Assembly (NCBI RefSeq): GCF_021043395.1
Contig: NZ_JAJNKE010000032.1
Location: forward strand, 1-50,080
Direction of reading: 5' to 3'
Source of the DNA: Clostridium guangxiense
Lineage (GTDB): Bacteria > Bacillota > Clostridia > Clostridiales > Clostridiaceae
DNA length: 50,080 nucleotides
Position 1 is the first letter of the stretch. The number at the start of each line of letters is the position of its first letter. A model generated the notes under the pieces. It was not told the origin of the DNA. It worked only from the letters and a program-made list of their open reading frames with translations, and did no database searches. Below are positions 24,839 to 33,833 of this stretch, in pieces. The position numbers were made by a program, and so were the translations under genes.

Positions 24839-25447
24839 TTGAAATTACCAAAAGAATTTTATGGTAGGGATACTATAGTTGTAGCTAAAGAGCTTTTAGG
24901 AAAAACTTTTGTGCACGAGGTAGAAGGTATTAAAACCTCTGGGAAAATTGTGGAGACGGAAGCCTATAGAGGGATAAAGGATAAAGGAGCACATGCCTAT
25001 GGTGGCAGAAGAACACCAAGAAATGAAGCTTTATACGGACCAGCGGGATATTCTTATGTGTACTTTATATATGGATTATATTACTGCATGAATGTAGTTG
25101 CTATGAAGGAAGGAATTCCAGAAGGAGTTCTTATAAGAGCTATAGAGCCAATTTCAGGAATAGAGACTATGAGTGAGAGAAGGTTTAAAAAGCCATATAG
25201 TGAACTGTCAAAATATCAGCTTAAAAATTTAACTAATGGACCCTCTAAGCTTTGTTTAGCAATGGACATTACAAAAGCGCAAAATTCTATAGATTTATGC
25301 GGAGGGGAGCTTTACTTTGAGGAAACCGAAAATGAGCCTTTTGAAATAGTTGAAGCCAAAAGAGTTGGTATAGATTATGCAAAAGAGGCTAAGGACTATC
25401 TTTGGAGGTTTTATATAAAAGGAAATAGGTATGTGTCGGTGAAATAG
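24839..25447 (+). CDS. mpg: 3-methyladenine DNA glycosylase (AAG/MPG family)
   Basis: This 202-aa monofunctional glycosylase removes alkylated and deaminated purines. FYGRDTIVVAKELLGK, the catalytic Glu in IVETEAYRG, and YGPAGYSYVYFIYGLYYCMN match the AAG fold, and GVLIRAIEP is conserved. Length fits the family (about 190-200 aa). The start is TTG at 24839 after AGAAGGATG. It lies 14 nt after patB, so it is probably co-transcribed; no functional link is implied. Confidence 0.93.
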   Translation: MKLPKEFYGRDTIVVAKELLGKTFVHEVEGIKTSGKIVETEAYRGIKDKGAHAYGGRRTPRNEALYGPAGYSYVYFIYGLYYCMNVVAMKEGIPEGVLIRAIEPISGIETMSERRFKKPYSELSKYQLKNLTNGPSKLCLAMDITKAQNSIDLCGGELYFEETENEPFEIVEAKRVGIDYAKEAKDYLWRFYIKGNRYVSVK

Positions 25448-25514
25448 TTTCTTAAGTTTTTACCAGAAATACTGTTGATGGAATTAAAAATCGAATAAGG
25501 TTATTAAATTGTGG

Positions 25515-25545
25515 AATGAGTCAAATTTTTGACTCATTTTTGCGT
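25515..25545 (+). terminator. Intrinsic terminator after mpg
   Basis: AATGAGTCAAA and TTTGACTCATT form a perfect stem followed by TTTTGCGTTTT. The rest of the gap to 25782 is AT-rich; I see no gene or known riboswitch in it. Confidence 0.85.
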
Positions 25546-25782
25546 TTTATTTGTTATACATTTTACAAAAATATTATTGCATTTATGCAAAAAAATGGGT
25601 ATCATAAATATATAAATCTTTTGTTGTATATTCACTTAATAGATAATAAATACCAAATGCCAAATCAACTCTAAGTAAATCTCTGTATTCTATTAAAAAC
25701 TTATAACATAAATAACTTTTCATTAAAGTTGTTCAATTTCCTGTGTTTTTAAAACTATTGTAAATAGGGGGAGTAATACCAT

Positions 25783-27087
25783 ATGTATCAATTAATTATC
25801 ATCTTCTTCATAATAACATGTATAACGGATGGAATTTATTTTTTATGGTTAACATTGTTGTTATTATTTCCGCCAGTATTACACTTAAAAGATAAAGAAT
25901 ATATTGATGATATTGATCTGCATTTTTTTATACTTGTACCCTGTCTTAATGAGGGAAAAGTTATTTATGAAACAGTGAGAAATCTATTATCATTAAATAT
26001 GCCAAATACTGTTTTTATAGTAATTAACGATGCTTCTAATGATAATACTTCAACAATACTTGAAGGAATTGTCGATACTCGTTTAAGAGTTCTAAATCGT
26101 GTTCTTCCAAATGCCCAAAAGGGTAAGGGTGCAACTTTAAATGATGGATATGAATATGTAAAAGGGATTGTAAGTGAAGAGGGACTTCAGCCTTCAAAAG
26201 TGGTTCTTGGGGTTATGGATGCAGATACGTTCATTAAGAGAAGCTTACTAGAAAAAATAGCTATTATTATGAACAATGAACCTAAAGTTGGCATGGTTCA
26301 AGCTCGTGTTAGAATAGGAACTTCAACTCGTAATTATTTTTTACCTTTAATGCAAGATTTGGAATTTTATACTTTTATAAATCGTATGCAGAATGTACGT
26401 GAATACACAGGAACAGTTGCGGCAGCTGGAAATGGTCAATTTAATCGATTATCAGCTATGGAAACACTTGGTGATGAACCTTGGAGCCAATGTTTATTGG
26501 AGGATTTTGATTTTAGTTTAAGATTGTTATTAAATGGATGGCGTACACGTTTAGTTCAAGATGAAAATATTTACCAACAGGGTGTAATTAGCTATAAAAA
26601 ATTTGTTAAACAGCGTTCCAGGTGGGCACAGGGGTGTATCCAATGCATGCCGTATATTAGTAAAATAATAAAAGCTAAATATTTATCTCTTTCTGGAAAA
26701 ATGGAAGTGGCTTATTTTATGATGTTACCTTGGCTGACTTTACTTTCAACTGCGGCACTGTTCTTTTCGTGGTTTTTAATATTATATACGTATTGGCATC
26801 ACTCCAGCATTATAAGAAGCAAGCTTAGTTCATATCAAGATAATGAACTGTTAGCGTTGTTAATATTAATTCTTATATTTGTGTTTTTGCCTGGAATTGT
26901 ATTTTCAATATCTTATTGGCGTGACACAAAAGAAAGTTTCTATAAAACTCTGCTTGCAGGTCTATTTATTCCTATCTATAACATGCTGCAAATACCAGCG
27001 GTAGTAGTTGCAACTTTTAGGCAAGCTAGTGGAAGAAACAGTTGGATTAAAACCGAACATTTTGTAGACTCTGATAAGGCAGTCTAA
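25783..27087 (+). CDS. Family 2 membrane glycosyltransferase (polysaccharide synthase-like)
   Basis: This 434-aa processive-type GT2 has one N-terminal membrane segment (about 1-30) and three to four C-terminal segments (about 310-415). The catalytic D,D,D,QxxRW set is visible: INDASND, MDADTF, LLEDFDFS and KQRSRWAQG. Membrane topology and QxxRW are typical of synthases that polymerise and export a sugar chain (cellulose, alginate, hyaluronan or poly-GlcNAc types). No PilZ domain is fused. AGGGGGAG precedes the ATG. It opens a run that includes a beta-helix-like protein and a GDP-mannose pyrophosphorylase, suggesting a mannose-derived polymer; the product is inferred. Confidence 0.87.
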   Translation: MYQLIIIFFIITCITDGIYFLWLTLLLLFPPVLHLKDKEYIDDIDLHFFILVPCLNEGKVIYETVRNLLSLNMPNTVFIVINDASNDNTSTILEGIVDTRLRVLNRVLPNAQKGKGATLNDGYEYVKGIVSEEGLQPSKVVLGVMDADTFIKRSLLEKIAIIMNNEPKVGMVQARVRIGTSTRNYFLPLMQDLEFYTFINRMQNVREYTGTVAAAGNGQFNRLSAMETLGDEPWSQCLLEDFDFSLRLLLNGWRTRLVQDENIYQQGVISYKKFVKQRSRWAQGCIQCMPYISKIIKAKYLSLSGKMEVAYFMMLPWLTLLSTAALFFSWFLILYTYWHHSSIIRSKLSSYQDNELLALLILILIFVFLPGIVFSISYWRDTKESFYKTLLAGLFIPIYNMLQIPAVVVATFRQASGRNSWIKTEHFVDSDKAV

Positions 27088-27111
27088 AGCAATAACAGGG
27101 AGGTAAAGGTT

Positions 27112-29031
27112 ATGGAAAAATCAAATTTAACAGATGCAAATGCGAACGATACTTTAATGCATGGGCGTACAGCTACTATAGTTATAGCTGGCTCAAACGC
27201 TGCAGCAGCGCAGAAATCTTGGGCGGATGGTGTTTGCATAGGTTCAAGTTCTAATTGCATTGATGATGCTCAAATTCAGGCTTTAATTAATGAAGCTGTA
27301 GCAAATGAATTTACTTCAATTTATATACAGGCATTTGGTACGTTTTGGATTGGAAAACCAATATGTATTCCCTATGGACTGAATTTTTATGTAAATGGTG
27401 AAGGTATACCAAATGTAGATTTTAATATTGCAATTTGTACAACTACACCAACAGCAGGAACTCAATTTAGAAGTTCAGCTGCCTGGAATACTACACCTTG
27501 GTATGGAACTTGCAATACAGAAGGAACTAGTGTTACGAAGGTTTCAGGCACTTTACCATTTGATTCTAATTGGGTTGGTCAACCTATTTATATAAATGGT
27601 AACTATAATCATGTTGCTTCTGTTAATCCGAGTACCAATACTTTAACTCTTACTGATAGCGTACCAACTCAAACAGGGGTACCTTATTATTATTCGCCAT
27701 CAATATTTGTCAGAGTTAATCCCCACCCTGAAGCAGGGACTATTAATGCTAAAGGTCAAACAAGATTTGAAAATTGTGCTTTAATGCCTGCTTTTGGCGA
27801 TGCTGCTTATACAGTACCTATATATGGATTAACTGATGAATACGGTGCTAATTTACGATTAGATAATTTTATGTTTCTTCCTTGGGGATGGTTTGAATTA
27901 GGTCAACCTGCAATAGATCAAACTAAAAATGTATGTATGGCATTTAATTGCCAGGGTGGTAACATGGGAGGAGGAACTGATTGTACAATAGGTTCGATTT
28001 ATATTTTTGCACATGGAGGGGCAGGTCCATGCTGGGAATCAATAATAGGATATGATTGTGTCAGAGTAAGGAAAATAATGATGTATGGATGTTTTAGAGG
28101 AATTTCATTTCAAGATGCTTGGCTAAATGAGATAGATGATCTTGTGGTTTATGCCGCGCAAGGTTTAGCTGTGGCATTTAATACTAATGATGGTCATGGA
28201 AATATAATTCATAGGTTAAACTATGAGTCTCTTGGTATATGCTGGATGGGAGATAATCCTTTAGTGTACCTTTATGATGATACTTATGTTCAGATTGATT
28301 ACTTTTTCAATTGGCCATCATCATATAGTAATAATATAATAACTATAACCAATGATGATTCACGTATAGAAAAGACTTGTCTTGCGTTTAATTTAGGTGA
28401 TAGTGGTATTGTACAAGTAGTTCCTCGCTCAGTTACTATTCCGTATGCCTTTGGTGGTATAATTGCAACTCCATTCTTAGATGGTGGATATCCATCTATT
28501 GGCATTGGAAGCGGTAATATGGCCGTACCAACATCAGGAAATACTTATTATGTAAGAGATCCAGTTGACATTACTATTAGCGGAGGAGCCGATGTTTCTA
28601 TCATTTGTAAAGATGCCCAAGGTAATATAATTGATAATGGGGTTACTTCTTTGAATCACCGTTTTTTACTAGGTGCAATGCGTTATACCGATGATTATCT
28701 TGATACGGGGTGCTCAATAGCTATAACATATACTATTGCTCCAACGGTTGTCGTTGTTCAGGCTGAGATAGGTTCAACAGGAACAATTCCTATTCCGATA
28801 TCTGGTGTTAATTATGTAGCCTCTAAAATTGGCCTTGATATATCATTTTCAGGAGGTACAGGTGTATCTGCCACAACAATGGATGGTTCAAGTAATACAG
28901 GAGGAAATGTTTTAGATACAGGTTTAACCTCAATGGTTGGTTATCATTTATCCCCAGGACAAATAATAAATTTTGGGAATTTTACAATAGTTCCTTCTAG
29001 TTTAGTTGTAAGACGACATAGCGAACTTTAA
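27112..29031 (+). CDS. Large beta-helix-like protein, possible polysaccharide-modifying enzyme
   Basis: This 639-aa protein has no signal peptide by eye. DDAQIQALINEAVANEFTSI and the following G-rich strands (VNGEGIP) resemble the start of pectate-lyase-3/tailspike beta-helices. The centre (about 200-450) is rich in short G/N-containing strands (DCTIGSIYIFAHGG, NEIDDLVVYAAQG, NIIHRLNYESLG), consistent with a right-handed beta-helix. The C terminus (about 475-639) has two similar beta-rich repeats, each starting near an ISG/SGG motif. It sits 24 nt after the GT2 gene with an AGGGAGGT RBS. A lyase, epimerase or surface protein role is inferred. Composition is Ser/Thr/Gly-rich, unlike its neighbours. 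Confidence 0.65.
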   Translation: MEKSNLTDANANDTLMHGRTATIVIAGSNAAAAQKSWADGVCIGSSSNCIDDAQIQALINEAVANEFTSIYIQAFGTFWIGKPICIPYGLNFYVNGEGIPNVDFNIAICTTTPTAGTQFRSSAAWNTTPWYGTCNTEGTSVTKVSGTLPFDSNWVGQPIYINGNYNHVASVNPSTNTLTLTDSVPTQTGVPYYYSPSIFVRVNPHPEAGTINAKGQTRFENCALMPAFGDAAYTVPIYGLTDEYGANLRLDNFMFLPWGWFELGQPAIDQTKNVCMAFNCQGGNMGGGTDCTIGSIYIFAHGGAGPCWESIIGYDCVRVRKIMMYGCFRGISFQDAWLNEIDDLVVYAAQGLAVAFNTNDGHGNIIHRLNYESLGICWMGDNPLVYLYDDTYVQIDYFFNWPSSYSNNIITITNDDSRIEKTCLAFNLGDSGIVQVVPRSVTIPYAFGGIIATPFLDGGYPSIGIGSGNMAVPTSGNTYYVRDPVDITISGGADVSIICKDAQGNIIDNGVTSLNHRFLLGAMRYTDDYLDTGCSIAITYTIAPTVVVVQAEIGSTGTIPIPISGVNYVASKIGLDISFSGGTGVSATTMDGSSNTGGNVLDTGLTSMVGYHLSPGQIINFGNFTIVPSSLVVRRHSEL

Positions 29032-29074
29032 CTTGCTGCGCTGAATAATCAATTAATATTTAGAGGTGTGTTGA

Positions 29075-29224
29075 ATGGGTGAGGTAATTATTACTATATT
29101 GTGGTTAGTGCCAATTATTTCAATGAGTATTTCTATCGGAGCGGGAATAATTTTATATATTTCTTTATATAATTATAGAAAAAACAAAATGTTAAAGCAA
29201 AAAAATAAAGGAGGTGCTGCATGA
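29075..29224 (+). CDS. Tiny single-span membrane protein (49 aa)
   Basis: An ATG at 29075 after AGAGGTGTG opens MGEVIITILWLVPIIS.., one hydrophobic stretch of about 30 residues with a basic C-terminal tail (NYRKNKMLKQKNKGG). Its stop overlaps the next start (ATGA), a strong sign of real coupled genes. No family is recognised. It may be an accessory subunit of the polysaccharide synthase. Confidence 0.65.
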   Translation: MGEVIITILWLVPIISMSISIGAGIILYISLYNYRKNKMLKQKNKGGAA

Positions 29225-29400
29225 ATTTTATTTATGATTTAATGAAGCAGAAATTTGATTTTATTATTCCTTTATTTTTCATAATTATAGGTATTGTTGT
29301 AGCCATAATTATTTTTTTATTGCGCTTTTCTATTTATACAAAAAGAAAAAAGTATTATTCTAAAATACAAACATCTAATGCTGATACCAAAAAGGAATAA
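29221..29400 (+). CDS. Tiny single-span membrane protein (59 aa)
   Basis: The ATG at 29221 overlaps the stop of the preceding gene and has an AAGGAGGTGC ribosome binding site. The protein has a central membrane span (FIIPLFFIIIGIVVAIIIFL) and a basic, hydrophilic C terminus (YTKRKKYYSKIQTSNAD). No family is recognised. Context suggests it partners the GT2 synthase. Confidence 0.7.
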   Translation: MNFIYDLMKQKFDFIIPLFFIIIGIVVAIIIFLLRFSIYTKRKKYYSKIQTSNADTKKE

Positions 29401-29560
29401 TTGAAATATTGATTAGTAACGCACAAAAGTGTCAGGATGAAATCATAAATAGGAAGAACCATAGAAAATAGTGATATTAAAGTAGGTTCATATATTTTTC
29501 ACCACATCAACTTGTTTTTCATATTATGAAGTGAAGAGCAATAATGGTGTGGTGTTTTGT

Positions 29561-30631
29561 GTGTTATACGCATTAATACTGGCAGGGGGGAAAGGAACAA
29601 GATTATATCCGCTTTCAAGAAAGGAAAATCCCAAACAGTTCTTAAAAATTGTAAATAATAAAAGTTTTTTAAGAAATACTGTTGATAGAATAAAGACTTT
29701 GGTAAGCAAGGATAATATATACGTTATAACTAATGAAAACTACATTACAAGAATTTATGATGAACTTCCAGATATACGAAAGGAAAATATATTTACTGAA
29801 CCTGAGAACAAAGAAACTGCTACATGTATAGGTCTTTCGGCAGTGAAGCTTTTAAAAAAGGACAACGATGCCACAATGATAGTGCTTCCTTCAGATCATT
29901 ATATTGAAAATGAAAAAGAATTTATAGATACTTTAAAGCAGGGAATTGAGGTTGTTGAGAGAAGAAGAGGGCTTGTTACAATTGGAATAAATCCCACGAG
30001 ACCCGAAACAGGATATGGCTATATTCAAATGGGTGATAAGATTTTCAACTATGAATCTGTATATAAAGTTGAAAGATTTCTTGAAAAGCCCAATATAGAA
30101 GTTGCAAAGGACCTTTTAAGCAAAGGAAATTACCTCTGGAACAGTGGAATGTTTATCTGGAGGGCAGATACGTACTTAAGAGAAATGAATAAATACCTTC
30201 CAAAGATGTATAAAGGTATGATGGATATTTATGAAGCGGTTGGAACAGAAAGTGAACATGAACTAATAAATGAGCGATATAGAACAATGGAAGGCATATC
30301 TGTTGATTTTGGAATAATGCAAAAAACAAGGAAAGGCTATGTTGTGAAATCAAACTTTGATTGGGATGACCTAGGCAACTTTAGTTCTTTATCAAGATTT
30401 TTAAAAGACTATAAAGGCGAAAATACTGTAAGTGATAATGTTTTTTTAGAAGACACAGAGAATTGCTCTATTTTTGGAAGTAAAAACCTCATAATTTGTT
30501 TTGGGGTTAAGGACTTAATTGTAGTTGATGCAGGGGATGTTGTTTTAATAATGGACAAAAATAGGGATCAAGAACTAAAACATCTTGTTGAAGAGTTAAA
30601 AAATGAAAAGGAAATAGAAGGGTATCTTTAA
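29561..30631 (+). CDS. manC: Mannose-1-phosphate guanylyltransferase
   Basis: This 356-aa nucleotidyltransferase should make GDP-mannose from mannose-1-P and GTP. LILAGGKGTRLYPLSRKENPKQFL is the nucleotide-binding signature; LPSDHYI, VERFLEKP and GNYLWNSGMFIWRAD are ManC-specific motifs. It lacks the C-terminal phosphomannose isomerase domain of bifunctional ManC/AlgA. I choose the GTG at 29561 because the family begins MxxLILAGG; an upstream GTG at 29531 has no RBS, and the RBS at 29561 (GGTGTGG) is weak too. It ends in a clear terminator and is likely functionally tied to the GT2 locus. The gap 29401-29560 shows no terminator. Confidence 0.88.
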   Translation: MLYALILAGGKGTRLYPLSRKENPKQFLKIVNNKSFLRNTVDRIKTLVSKDNIYVITNENYITRIYDELPDIRKENIFTEPENKETATCIGLSAVKLLKKDNDATMIVLPSDHYIENEKEFIDTLKQGIEVVERRRGLVTIGINPTRPETGYGYIQMGDKIFNYESVYKVERFLEKPNIEVAKDLLSKGNYLWNSGMFIWRADTYLREMNKYLPKMYKGMMDIYEAVGTESEHELINERYRTMEGISVDFGIMQKTRKGYVVKSNFDWDDLGNFSSLSRFLKDYKGENTVSDNVFLEDTENCSIFGSKNLIICFGVKDLIVVDAGDVVLIMDKNRDQELKHLVEELKNEKEIEGYL

Positions 30632-30632
30632 A

Positions 30633-30665
30633 AATCCGCTCGAAGTTTTTCGGGCGGATTTTTTA
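30633..30665 (+). terminator. Intrinsic terminator after manC
   Basis: AATCCGCTCGAA pairs with TTCGGGCGGATT (one G-U) around a 4-nt loop, followed by a T run. It sits between convergent manC and galM. Confidence 0.88.
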
Positions 30666-30667
30666 TG

Positions 30668-31729
30668 TTACTTCGCAATTGTTGAAAATTTATATATTGT
30701 AGTGTGATTGTACTCTTCGCCAGCTTTTAAAAGTGGAGACTCAAAATGATTATCATTTATAGCGTTCGGAACATATTGAGTTTCAAGGCAGATGGCACTT
30801 CTTTTTTCATAGTGAATGCCTCCTTTACCAATATCGGAGCCGTCAAGGAAGTTTGCACTGTAAAATTGCATAGCTGGGGTTGTAGTATGTACTTCCATAA
30901 CTCTGCCTGTAGCTTCATCAACCAATTTAGTAGCAACCTCATTTAAATTTCCTTTAGTATTTAACATCCAGTTGTGATCATATCCACCGCCAAATTTAAG
31001 TTCGTAATAATCTTCATTTATTTCAGCTCCAACAGTTTTTAATTCTCTAAAATCCATTGGGGTTTCGCTTACTTTTATAAATTTGCCGGTTGGAATAGAG
31101 AACTCATCAGCTTCTGTGAATTCATCAGAATTTATCATTAATTTGTGGTTCAAAGCTGTTAAAGCTTGGTTACCAGTTAAGTTAAAATAAGAGTGATTTG
31201 TAAGATTTACTACAGTGTCTTTATCACTAACTGCTTTGTAGTTTATTTTTAAAGCGTTATCATCAGTGAAAGTATAAGTAATAGTTACATTGAGATTTCC
31301 AGGATACCCCTCTTCGCCATTCTTGCTTAAATATGAAAAGGCAAGTACATTCTTTTCACTATCAATTATTTTAGCATTCCAAACAACCTTATCAAAGCCT
31401 TTTATGCCGCCGTGTAAGTGATTTTTACCATTGTTTTGAGCTAATGAATATTCCTTCCCGTTAATTGTAAACTTGCCAAAGGCTATTCTATTGCCGCATC
31501 TTCCAATAGCTGCTCCAAAAAATTTATCACCTTTTTCATAGGCTTCTATATTTTCATATCCATGTACAACATCAGCTAAAAGTCCATTTTTATCAGGAAC
31601 AACTAATGAAACTAGAGTAGCTCCATAAGTCATTATTTTTACTTTTGAATTATTAGAATTAGTAAGAGTAAATATATCTACATTTTTACCATCTTTAGTT
31701 TTTCCAAAATTATTCTTAACAATAGACAT
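30668..31729 (-). CDS. galM: Aldose 1-epimerase (galactose mutarotase)
   Basis: This 353-aa mutarotase interconverts alpha and beta anomers of hexoses. Visible family motifs are GATLVSLVVPDKNG, FGAAIGRCGNRIA, NNGKNHLHGGIKGFD (first catalytic His), NLTNHSYFNLTG (second His) and GGYDHNWML; the catalytic Glu is in CLETQYVPNA. AAGGGAGG at 31737-31744 sets the ATG at 31729; the frame extends to 31753. It stands alone on the minus strand, so any tie to the polysaccharide locus is only positional. Confidence 0.93.
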   Translation of the reverse strand: MSIVKNNFGKTKDGKNVDIFTLTNSNNSKVKIMTYGATLVSLVVPDKNGLLADVVHGYENIEAYEKGDKFFGAAIGRCGNRIAFGKFTINGKEYSLAQNNGKNHLHGGIKGFDKVVWNAKIIDSEKNVLAFSYLSKNGEEGYPGNLNVTITYTFTDDNALKINYKAVSDKDTVVNLTNHSYFNLTGNQALTALNHKLMINSDEFTEADEFSIPTGKFIKVSETPMDFRELKTVGAEINEDYYELKFGGGYDHNWMLNTKGNLNEVATKLVDEATGRVMEVHTTTPAMQFYSANFLDGSDIGKGGIHYEKRSAICLETQYVPNAINDNHFESPLLKAGEEYNHTTIYKFSTIAK

Positions 31730-31782
31730 AATAAAGGCCTCCCTTAAAATCAAATTAAATAAATTTTATGTACAATACAATA

Positions 31783-31795
31783 GTAAACGGTTAAC
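31783..31795. promoter_or_regulatory. Possible LacI-family operator upstream of galM
   Basis: GTAAACGGTTAAC matches its own reverse complement at 10 of 13 positions and resembles LacI/GalR/CcpA-type sites. It does not fit the standard cre consensus exactly, so the call is tentative. Confidence 0.3.
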
Positions 31796-31919
31796 AAATA
31801 AAAGTAAAGGTTTAAATTAATAAATTTATATTAATTTTAAAATTGCTTTATGAAGTTTTTTTTTATAATTTTTCACATGACAGGCAAAAACATTTAAACA
31901 TTAGGGCAATGCATTTAAA

Positions 31920-31948
31920 TTGGAATTTTAAAATTGTTATGTTATAAT
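31920..31948 (+). promoter_or_regulatory. Promoter of the ABC exporter gene
   Basis: TTGGAA (31920-31925) and TATAAT (31943-31948) are 17 bp apart. The ATG lies about 100 nt downstream. Confidence 0.6.
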
Positions 31949-32049
31949 TACTCATATGATAAAATGAATTAATATATTTTGCTGAATTTACATGTATAGA
32001 TTAATAAGTTTTGATACGATAGCTCTAAAAAAGGGGGAATAATAAATAT

Positions 32050-33789
32050 ATGAAGGTATGGAAAAAATTCATAAAGTATTATGAGCCGTATAGGTTTCTT
32101 TTTTTTGCAGATATGTTTTGTGCGCTTGTTGTTTCTTTAATTGACTTATCTTTTCCTGTTATACTTAATTATCTTGTAAAGAACTTTTTCATAATGGACA
32201 GGACATATATAATGAAGATGATAGCTTATATAGGAATTGGTCTTTTAATTATGTATATGGTAAAGTATTTTTGCCAGTACTTTATAGCTTCTTGGGGACA
32301 TATTATGGGAGCTAGAATGGAAACTAACATGAGAAGAGATTTATTTGATCATCTTCAAATACTTCCATTTTCATATTATGATGAAAATAATACTGGTGAA
32401 ATGATGTCAAAGCTTGTATCAGACTTGTTTGATATCTCAGAACTTGCACACCATGGACCTGAAAATATTTTTATATCAGCACTTAAAATAGTAGGTTCTT
32501 TTGCAATACTTCTTACGATCAACGTTAAAATGACCTTGATACTATGCGTGGTTACTGCTATTATGATTGTATTTTCCTTTATTCAAAATAAGAAAATGCA
32601 GAGGATATTTATGGATAATAGGAAAAAAATAGCAAATGTAAACTCAATGGTTCAAGATAGTCTTCTTGGAATAAGAGTTGTAAAATCCTTTGCAAATGAA
32701 AAGCTTGAAAAAAGAAAGTTTGGAAGAGCAAATAAAAATTATCTTGAATCTAAAGTTAGCAGCTATGTAGCTATGGGAAAATTTATGGCTGGAAACTCGT
32801 TTTTTCAAGGTGTTTTGTATGTATCAGTAATAGTATCAGGTGCAATATTTATAACTCAAGGTACTGTAAAAGCTACTGATTTAGCTACATATGCTTTATA
32901 TATAAATATACTTATAAATCCTATTGATGTACTTATAAACTTTACAGAGCAGTTTCAAAAGGGATATGCAAGCTTTAGAAGATTTATAGATGTTATGGAA
33001 GCTGAAACAGAAATAGAAAACAGAGAGAATGCAGAAGTTATATCCGATGTAAAAGGCGATATAGAATATAAAAACGTGTCCTTTAGCTATGATAAGGAAG
33101 ATTATGTGTTGAAAGATTTAAGTATAAGCATAAAAGCTGGAAAAAATATTGCACTTGTTGGACCATCTGGAGGAGGAAAAACAACTCTATGTTCTTTACT
33201 TCCTAGATTTTATGATGTTACAGAAGGAGCAATTACAATTGATGGAAAGGACATAAGGGACATAACCATTGAATCCCTTAGAAGTTGTATTGGAGTGGTT
33301 CAGCAGGATGTTTACATGTTCTCTGGTACAATTAAAGAAAATATAGGCTATGGAAAACCTGAGGCTACTGATGAAGAAATTATGGAGGCAGCCAAGAGGG
33401 CAAATATCCACGATTATATAATGAGCCTTGAGGATGGATATGACACATATGTTGGCGAAAGAGGAGTTAAACTTTCTGGAGGGCAAAAGCAGAGAATTTC
33501 AATAGCTAGAGTTTTCCTTAAGAATCCTCCAATCTTGATACTAGATGAAGCGACCTCAGCTCTTGATAACGAAAGCGAAAGGTTTATACAAAAATCACTT
33601 GAAGAACTTTCAAAGAACAGGACAACTATAGTTATAGCTCATAGATTGAGTACAATTAGAAATGCAGATGAGATTATAGTTATAAACAATGAAGGCATAC
33701 AGGAAAGAGGAAATCACGAAGAATTACTTGAAAAACAAGGACTCTATGCATACTACTACAATATGCAATTTGAGGGCTTAGGAGCATGA
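32050..33789 (+). CDS. ABC exporter, fused permease and ATPase
   Basis: This 579-aa half-transporter has an N-terminal six-helix membrane domain (about 1-310) and a C-terminal nucleotide-binding domain. The latter shows Walker A GPSGGGKTT (about 379-387), Q-loop VVQQDVYMFSG, signature LSGGQKQR, Walker B ILILDEATSALD and the H-loop AHRLST. It is a type IV exporter (lipid, peptide or drug), acting as a homodimer or with an unlinked partner; the substrate cannot be read from sequence. GGGGGAAT precedes the ATG. The prophage begins directly after its stop codon. Confidence 0.92.
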   Translation: MKVWKKFIKYYEPYRFLFFADMFCALVVSLIDLSFPVILNYLVKNFFIMDRTYIMKMIAYIGIGLLIMYMVKYFCQYFIASWGHIMGARMETNMRRDLFDHLQILPFSYYDENNTGEMMSKLVSDLFDISELAHHGPENIFISALKIVGSFAILLTINVKMTLILCVVTAIMIVFSFIQNKKMQRIFMDNRKKIANVNSMVQDSLLGIRVVKSFANEKLEKRKFGRANKNYLESKVSSYVAMGKFMAGNSFFQGVLYVSVIVSGAIFITQGTVKATDLATYALYINILINPIDVLINFTEQFQKGYASFRRFIDVMEAETEIENRENAEVISDVKGDIEYKNVSFSYDKEDYVLKDLSISIKAGKNIALVGPSGGGKTTLCSLLPRFYDVTEGAITIDGKDIRDITIESLRSCIGVVQQDVYMFSGTIKENIGYGKPEATDEEIMEAAKRANIHDYIMSLEDGYDTYVGERGVKLSGGQKQRISIARVFLKNPPILILDEATSALDNESERFIQKSLEELSKNRTTIVIAHRLSTIRNADEIIVINNEGIQERGNHEELLEKQGLYAYYYNMQFEGLGA

Positions 33790-33833
33790 AAAATCAGTGT
33801 TTGAATTGTAATCGTCAAAAATTCGTCAAAAAT
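33790..33833. other. Candidate left prophage junction (attL region)
   Basis: This 44-nt gap between the host ABC gene and the phage integrase contains two direct copies of CGTCAAAAAT (33813-33822 and 33824-33833). Host gene content stops and phage gene content starts here. The core cannot be fixed without the right junction, which is outside the window. Confidence 0.5.

Noticed and set aside
30746-30946. Plus-strand frame inside galM
   Set aside because: It is antisense to the conserved C-terminal galM coding sequence and has no RBS.
31783-31795. Strict CcpA cre site upstream of galM
   Set aside because: The consensus flanking bases do not fit; it is kept only as a possible LacI-family operator.
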